A stretch of 64,000 bases of DNA, taken from CAVYYW01 sp963772845. GTDB lineage: Bacteria > Bacillota > Bacilli > Bacillales > Sporolactobacillaceae. The translations under genes were made by a program, and so were the position numbers. This document shows, in pieces, positions 60,098-64,000 of the stretch. The notes under the pieces are model-generated. The model was not told where the DNA came from. It worked only from the letters and a program-made list of their open reading frames with translations, and ran no database searches. The stretch's first letter is position 1, and each line of letters begins with the position of its first letter. The DNA lies in assembly GCA_963772845.1 (NCBI GenBank), contig CAVYYW010000014.1, positions 1,488,001 to 1,552,000 of the forward strand, written 5' to 3'.

Positions 60098-60751
60098 TTA
60101 GTGTTTTAGATCTTCTTCGTATAATTTATGCTGATGGGCATAGATTGCTGCTTGAGTCCGGTCCAATACATCAAGCTTTGAGAAGATACTGCTGACATGG
60201 GTTTTAACAGTTTTTATACCTATGTAAAGCGTTTCTCCTATTTCAGCGTTTGACATACCTTTCGAGACACAGCGCAAGACGTCTCTTTCCCTTGGCGTTA
60301 GCTGGTCATGCGGAAGAGACTTCTGCCGCATTTGCTGCATCATTTTTTGGGTAACTTTTTCATCAATTGTTGATTTACCTTCAAATGCATGAATAATACT
60401 CATTAATATTTCTTCAGACGAAGCAGTTTTCAACAAATAACTGGTTGCCCCAGCTTCAATTGCGGGAAATACTTGTGCATCATCATAATAGCTTGTTAAA
60501 ATAACAATTTTGCATTCAGGGAGCTCGGCTAAAATGGCAAGGGTCGCCTCAATACCGGTTCCATTTTCCATCATAAGATCCATCATGATCACATCCGGCT
60601 TCCACTGCTTGGCAAGTACCACCGCTTCATTTCCGCACGAAGCTTCTCCCAGCCATTCAATTCTTGGTTCGGTTAGTAAATAGGCTTTTAACCCTCGTCT
60701 TACCATCTCATGATCATCAACGATCATCACTTTGATTTTCTGTCCGCTCAT
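60098..60751 (-). CDS. liaR: LiaR-type response regulator
   Basis: The 217-residue NarL-family regulator has a receiver domain (VMIVDDHEMVRRG, phosphoacceptor D58 in VIMMDLMM, K108 region YLLKTASSEE) and a LuxR helix-turn-helix (LTPRERDVLRCVSKGMSNAE then IKTVKTHVSSIFSKL). Its start overlaps the liaS 3' end by 35 bases, with GGAGGCGG as ribosome binding site. With LiaF and LiaS it forms the cell-envelope stress sensor. Its usual targets liaIH are not in this window. Confidence 0.93.
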   Translation of the reverse strand: MSGQKIKVMIVDDHEMVRRGLKAYLLTEPRIEWLGEASCGNEAVVLAKQWKPDVIMMDLMMENGTGIEATLAILAELPECKIVILTSYYDDAQVFPAIEAGATSYLLKTASSEEILMSIIHAFEGKSTIDEKVTQKMMQQMRQKSLPHDQLTPRERDVLRCVSKGMSNAEIGETLYIGIKTVKTHVSSIFSKLDVLDRTQAAIYAHQHKLYEEDLKH

Positions 60752-61793
60752 CTATACCGCCTCCATTCTTCAATGGGATCCTGATATCTATAGCTGTTCC
60801 TTCTCCTTCTTTAGAAGTAAGATCCCACTTTCCGCCAATCTCCTCACAGCGTTCCATCATTGATTTCAACCCATATGATGCTATTTTTTCACTTGATACA
60901 TCGAATCCATTGCCATTATCGTAAACTTTCAAGTTAATAAAATTATCCTTAGTATATAGCCTCAGCTTCAGCAGGCTAGCTCCCGAATGCCTTAAAGCAT
61001 TTGATAAGGACTCCTGGCAAAGTCTGAAAACATGCTCTTCAATAGCTGGAGAAATATCATTTAATTTACCGATCTGTGCATCAAATTCCATTGAGGTCTT
61101 ACTGGATAATTCGTGAATTAGCTTTTTAATTCCTTCTTCTAGACTCTCATTATTCAAATATACGGGTTTAAGGTGCAGAAGAAGCGCCCGCATCTCGCCT
61201 TGCGCTTTAAGACTGATCTCTGCAAGCTCGCTGATTTGCGCAGCAGCAAGCTCCGGCTGCCTAATCACTGTCCTTTCTGCAGCAGAAGCAAGCATCGTTA
61301 GTGCAAAAAGCTGCTGACTGACAGCATCGTGCAGATCCCTGGCAAGCCTCTGTCTTTCTTCAATAACTGCTGCTTGCTTTGATTTCTTGGTCAATTCCGC
61401 TTTCTCGTTTGCCATTTTCTGAAGAAAGCTGACTTGCCTTTCATATTGATCAGCCAGCTCATTTAAAGATCGTGCGACGTCTCCTAACCTATCATCAGAA
61501 TCTATTATAATTCGATGGGAGAGTTTCCCCCGCGTTAAGGTTTTTACAAATGCCGTGATATCTTCCGCTCTGTCCTGAAAAAACCGGTAATCAGTGATCA
61601 TGTAACGCAACCCTACGATAAAGGTTGTCATAAAGGTTAAAATTAGGACAGTGGCGCTGATTATAAAAACATGAGCTGAGGCTATTAATTGGAGCAATAT
61701 CAATAAAAACAAAAACGTGACGACCGAGGAGAGCGTACTGATCCAAACCTGCATTTTCAACGAGCGCCATCGAAAGCTGTTGATTCGAGCCAC
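60717..61793 (-). CDS. liaS: LiaS-type sensor histidine kinase
   Basis: The 358-residue kinase has two close N-terminal membrane helices (about 15-40 and 43-65) with almost no extracellular loop, a HAMP domain (about 66-120), HisKA_3 with phospho-His H155 in QRLARDLHDAVSQQL, and HATPase with VYDNGNGFDV. This intramembrane-sensing layout is typical of LiaS/VraS. It starts at GTG behind GGGGGAGAGGAT and lies 12 bases after liaF. Confidence 0.93.
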   Translation of the reverse strand: MARINSFRWRSLKMQVWISTLSSVVTFLFLLILLQLIASAHVFIISATVLILTFMTTFIVGLRYMITDYRFFQDRAEDITAFVKTLTRGKLSHRIIIDSDDRLGDVARSLNELADQYERQVSFLQKMANEKAELTKKSKQAAVIEERQRLARDLHDAVSQQLFALTMLASAAERTVIRQPELAAAQISELAEISLKAQGEMRALLLHLKPVYLNNESLEEGIKKLIHELSSKTSMEFDAQIGKLNDISPAIEEHVFRLCQESLSNALRHSGASLLKLRLYTKDNFINLKVYDNGNGFDVSSEKIASYGLKSMMERCEEIGGKWDLTSKEGEGTAIDIRIPLKNGGGIDERTENQSDDR

Positions 61794-61805
61794 ATCCTCT
61801 CCCCC

Positions 61806-62576
61806 TTATATCCGGTCCACTCTTAAATTTAAAACATGATAATCAATGTTGAAACTTATTTTGCGGGTTGCTTCATCAAAAGTATTGGATTTATACTTTA
61901 CGCCTTGACCCACGTTTGCCTGTTTAAACCCTCCAATTTTCACTTCCCCAATGGAAGGTGTGGCTTCTAAAGAAAAAGGAAGGTCTTCAGGCAAAGTCAA
62001 ATGGATGTCCCCAATCCACCCTGAAAGTTCAACAGGGGTTTCGGTATCCGGTACAAATGCTTTCGTAAAATCCATTTTCAGATCCGTTATTTTAGAGTGG
62101 TTAGACATCGGCTCCACAGCCCAGTTCGGCTCTTTATAAGACGCTTCGCTTACAAAATGATGCTTATGCATTTTTTCTTTTGATTTCCATGCTTTCTCCT
62201 TATCTCTCTTTATTCTTACCCTGACTGAAGGAGCACGATTATTTAATAATTCCACGCCAATGTAGATAATTAAAAAGGGCCATAACCTCCATACTGAAAG
62301 CCAATAAAACGTTAAATATCCTAAATCATTGCATAAAAGAAGTCCGCCATATACCAATAAAAACAGACCAGAAATCCACTTGCTTTTTCTTCTGCTGAGT
62401 AAGGGTCTGAATATCAGCCAAAACCCAATAAATATTACCGCCAAAACAGGAATATAATCTTCATAAACCGACAACATTTCCCCGGAAATAATACCCGTGT
62501 TGACAAGAATCAACAAAACTCCCACTAAAATTAATATGAAAGCTATCAGGGTTTTGCCAAAGGATAATTGTTTCAT
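61806..62576 (-). CDS. liaF: LiaF-type negative regulator of the Lia system
   Basis: The 256-residue protein has about four N-terminal membrane helices (residues 8-30, 38-58, 66-84 and 90-110), a basic linker (RVRIKRDKEKAWKSKEKMHK), and the C-terminal LiaF domain with ITDLKMDFTKAFV, ELSGWIGDIHLTLPEDLPF and ASPIGEVKIGG-like strands. LiaF keeps LiaS in the phosphatase state without stress. It is first in liaF-liaS-liaR. Confidence 0.9.
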   Translation of the reverse strand: MKQLSFGKTLIAFILILVGVLLILVNTGIISGEMLSVYEDYIPVLAVIFIGFWLIFRPLLSRRKSKWISGLFLLVYGGLLLCNDLGYLTFYWLSVWRLWPFLIIYIGVELLNNRAPSVRVRIKRDKEKAWKSKEKMHKHHFVSEASYKEPNWAVEPMSNHSKITDLKMDFTKAFVPDTETPVELSGWIGDIHLTLPEDLPFSLEATPSIGEVKIGGFKQANVGQGVKYKSNTFDEATRKISFNIDYHVLNLRVDRI

Positions 62577-62667
62577 TGTTAACCGCCCTTTTTTTGAAAT
62601 CTATCTTATAACTTTCATATTAACTATTTCCTTTCCAAATGACTATAGCCTAATGGGGGGATGTCAT

Positions 62668-62683
62668 TCAGTCTTTAGACGGA
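62668..62683. promoter_or_regulatory. Inverted repeat between liaF and the lipid-kinase-like gene
   Basis: TCAGTCTTTAGACGGA is an inverted repeat of the form TCnGTCT-TT-AGACnGA. It lies 92 bases upstream of liaF and 90 bases upstream of the divergent gene. It is a candidate operator, possibly for LiaR, but I cannot confirm the LiaR consensus. Confidence 0.35.
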
Positions 62684-62773
62684 GAGTGTTAATAAGTGTA
62701 AAAACCTTTTGTATGGGGTAGATGGGAATTATGGTTCATTTTTATTGCAGACCCCCAGAAAGGAAGTTGCATC

Positions 62774-63688
62774 ATGAAAAGAGTTACCATCATCGTTAAT
62801 TCAAGGGCCGGGCCCAATAAATTTAATAGGACCATCCCAGATCTTTTGAATAAACTTCAAAATTTCTTTAATGAGCCCTCCATTCATCAGACCTCAAATG
62901 AAGGTGATGCAGGAAGGATCGCTATTTCTCATGTTCAAGATACTGATATTTTAATTGTTGCAGGTGGTGATGAAACGGTTGCAGAAGTAATAAATGCCAT
63001 CTCACCGCTTCATTCTAGGCCAGTCTTGGCTATTTTACCTCTAGGCAAATTAAATGACATAGCCGGAAGCCTGAACATTGCTGAAGACCCTGATGAGGCA
63101 ATCCAGCAAATTATTAAGGGTGAAACCAGACTTATTGATCTAGGCTTTGATGGACGCCGATATTTTCTTAATTTATTAGAAATCGGTTCTGTTTCTTTTC
63201 AGAACGAGACTCATGCAAATGGAATTCGTTCTTTGAAAAGACTTCCTTACAATGTCAAAACGAACGCTAACACCTCAAATTCTTTTCACTATGAATGCTC
63301 CAGTCTGCATCACTGTTTTTCTGGACGGGCAGATCTTATCCTCGTAGTGAACCGGCCTTTTACAAAAGGTTTTTCGAAACTGATCCCCTCCATCCAATCT
63401 CAAGATGGACTCCTTGATATTATTATTATAAGAGAAGGGCGACTGAACGCCTTTTTATTTTTAATAAGACAGGAGCTCCCTATAAATACGGCAGCAAACG
63501 ATAACCTTTTTCATTTTCAAACTGACTATATCACTTTGAAAACGTCGCCTCATTATGTTGCGAACGAAAGTGAGAAAAGAAGCGCAAACAGCAGACTTCA
63601 GATCAAAATATGTACTAAACAATTGCAATTAGTCGTCGGTAGGCATACCGGTTTAAAAGTTGTTGATGAGGGTATATTGAATCTGTAG
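62774..63688 (+). CDS. Diacylglycerol/lipid-kinase-family protein with altered catalytic motifs
   Basis: The 304-residue protein has the DAGK catalytic-fold N-terminus (TIIVNSRAGPNK), the nucleotide loop region ILIVAGGDETVAEVINAI and the segment LPLGKLNDIAGSLNIAEDP. Two normally near-invariant motifs are changed: GGDGT reads GGDET (G67E) and GTxND reads GKLND (T92K). The C-terminal acidic residues usually found as DGE are not evident (VANESEKRSANS). Length is normal. Activity is doubtful; substrate unknown. AAAGGAAG precedes the ATG. It is divergent from liaFSR. Confidence 0.78.
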   Translation: MKRVTIIVNSRAGPNKFNRTIPDLLNKLQNFFNEPSIHQTSNEGDAGRIAISHVQDTDILIVAGGDETVAEVINAISPLHSRPVLAILPLGKLNDIAGSLNIAEDPDEAIQQIIKGETRLIDLGFDGRRYFLNLLEIGSVSFQNETHANGIRSLKRLPYNVKTNANTSNSFHYECSSLHHCFSGRADLILVVNRPFTKGFSKLIPSIQSQDGLLDIIIIREGRLNAFLFLIRQELPINTAANDNLFHFQTDYITLKTSPHYVANESEKRSANSRLQIKICTKQLQLVVGRHTGLKVVDEGILNL

Positions 63689-63716
63689 CTGATTAACTGA
63701 AAGGATGATAAAATAA

Positions 63717-64000
63717 TGGATGCAAAAATGAGAGAACTTATTGAGGGTTTAAATGAAGATTTAGCTGGAGAGTATTCGGCAGTTATACAATATACCTACT
63801 ATGCTTCCTCGGTTACAGGCATGTATTATTCCGTCCTGAAGCCTTTCTTTGAAAAAGAGATTCCAGATGAGCAGCAGCATGCGCTTTATTTATCAGAGAA
63901 AATTTCCACTCTAGGCGGGCAGCCAACAACAACACCTGCCAATGTTAAACAAGTAACCGATGTTAAGGAAATGCTTATAGAAGCAAGGGATGCTGAAAAA
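63717..64000 (+). CDS. Ferritin-like protein, N-terminal part (runs off the window)
   Basis: 94 codons are visible, starting MDAKMRELIEGLNED after AAAGGATG. LAGEYSAVIQYTYYASSVTG supplies the first helix with a conserved Glu, and EIPDEQQHALYLSEKIS gives the ExxH pair of the second helix, as in bacterioferritin/Dps/rubrerythrin-like iron proteins. GGQPTTTPANV is the typical loop before the third helix. It follows the lipid-kinase-like gene by 28 bases and may be co-transcribed. The subfamily cannot be fixed without the C-terminus. Confidence 0.8.

Overview
The window comes from a low-GC Gram-positive, almost certainly an aerobic, spore-forming member of the Bacillaceae. The evidence is gene order and family content. 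A pbpF-hemE-hemH-hemY-yhgD-yhgE block matches the Bacillus subtilis arrangement. There is a menaquinone operon, a liaFSR cell-envelope stress module, a tiny YjcZ-type sporulation membrane peptide, an FMN riboswitch before ribU, an AimA/YbeC permease, and strong AGGAGG ribosome binding sites throughout. I do not name a species.

Layout. 1-3 kb: mscL with an unusual C-terminal zinc ribbon, small proteins, an MFS exporter, and a PC4/YdbC-like ssDNA-binding protein whose promoter carries a LexA-type SOS box. 3-11 kb: menaquinone synthesis, with menF-menD-menH-menB-(terminator)-menE on the minus strand and menA divergent; menC is not beside them. 11-18 kb: a PfkB-fold protein without the catalytic Asp, queC, mntH with a MntR-like operator, the FMN riboswitch and ribU, yjcZ, an acyl-CoA thioesterase, a frameshifted YocH-like cell-wall protein behind a WalR box, and an EcsC-family protein. 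18-26 kb: rpiA, acetyltransferases, an M48 protease, azlCD with a divergent XRE/cupin regulator and a large nested palindrome between them, and an internally duplicated protein that seems to start at ATC.

26-47 kb is catabolic. Leucine dehydrogenase and branched-chain 2-oxoacid dehydrogenase E1/E2 (bcd-bkdAA-bkdAB-bkdB) form one operon. It is followed by a large phenylacetate cluster: paaK (frameshifted), paaABCD, an EthD-like gene, paaF, paaG, an aldehyde dehydrogenase, paaH, a thiolase, an enoyl-CoA hydratase and paaX. paaE and a fused paaZ are missing. A thioesterase, an FMN oxidoreductase and a PaaY-like hexapeptide protein lie beside the cluster. A candidate PaaX operator is shared by paaA, paaK and the thioesterase. 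Lipoate ligase lplJ follows; it would lipoylate the E2 subunit. 47-64 kb: aimA, yhgED, the late haem genes, pbpF, tRNA-Gln, liaRSF, a lipid-kinase-like protein with altered catalytic motifs, and the start of a ferritin-like protein.

The most unusual feature is non-coding. A modular, GC-richer repeat family occupies most long gaps (about 10.96, 18.5-19.6, 21.4-21.8, 38.9-39.7, 49.4-50.4 and 59.5-59.9 kb). Its core is about 137 bp with GTTGATT/AATCAAC ends and an internal hairpin, and smaller modules are inserted in it between copies of GGAGTCTC. Two other repeats are distinct from it: a 52-bp tandem array whose hairpin shows compensatory changes (49.63-49.87 kb), and a two-copy structured repeat inside the paa operon (41.66-41.93 kb).
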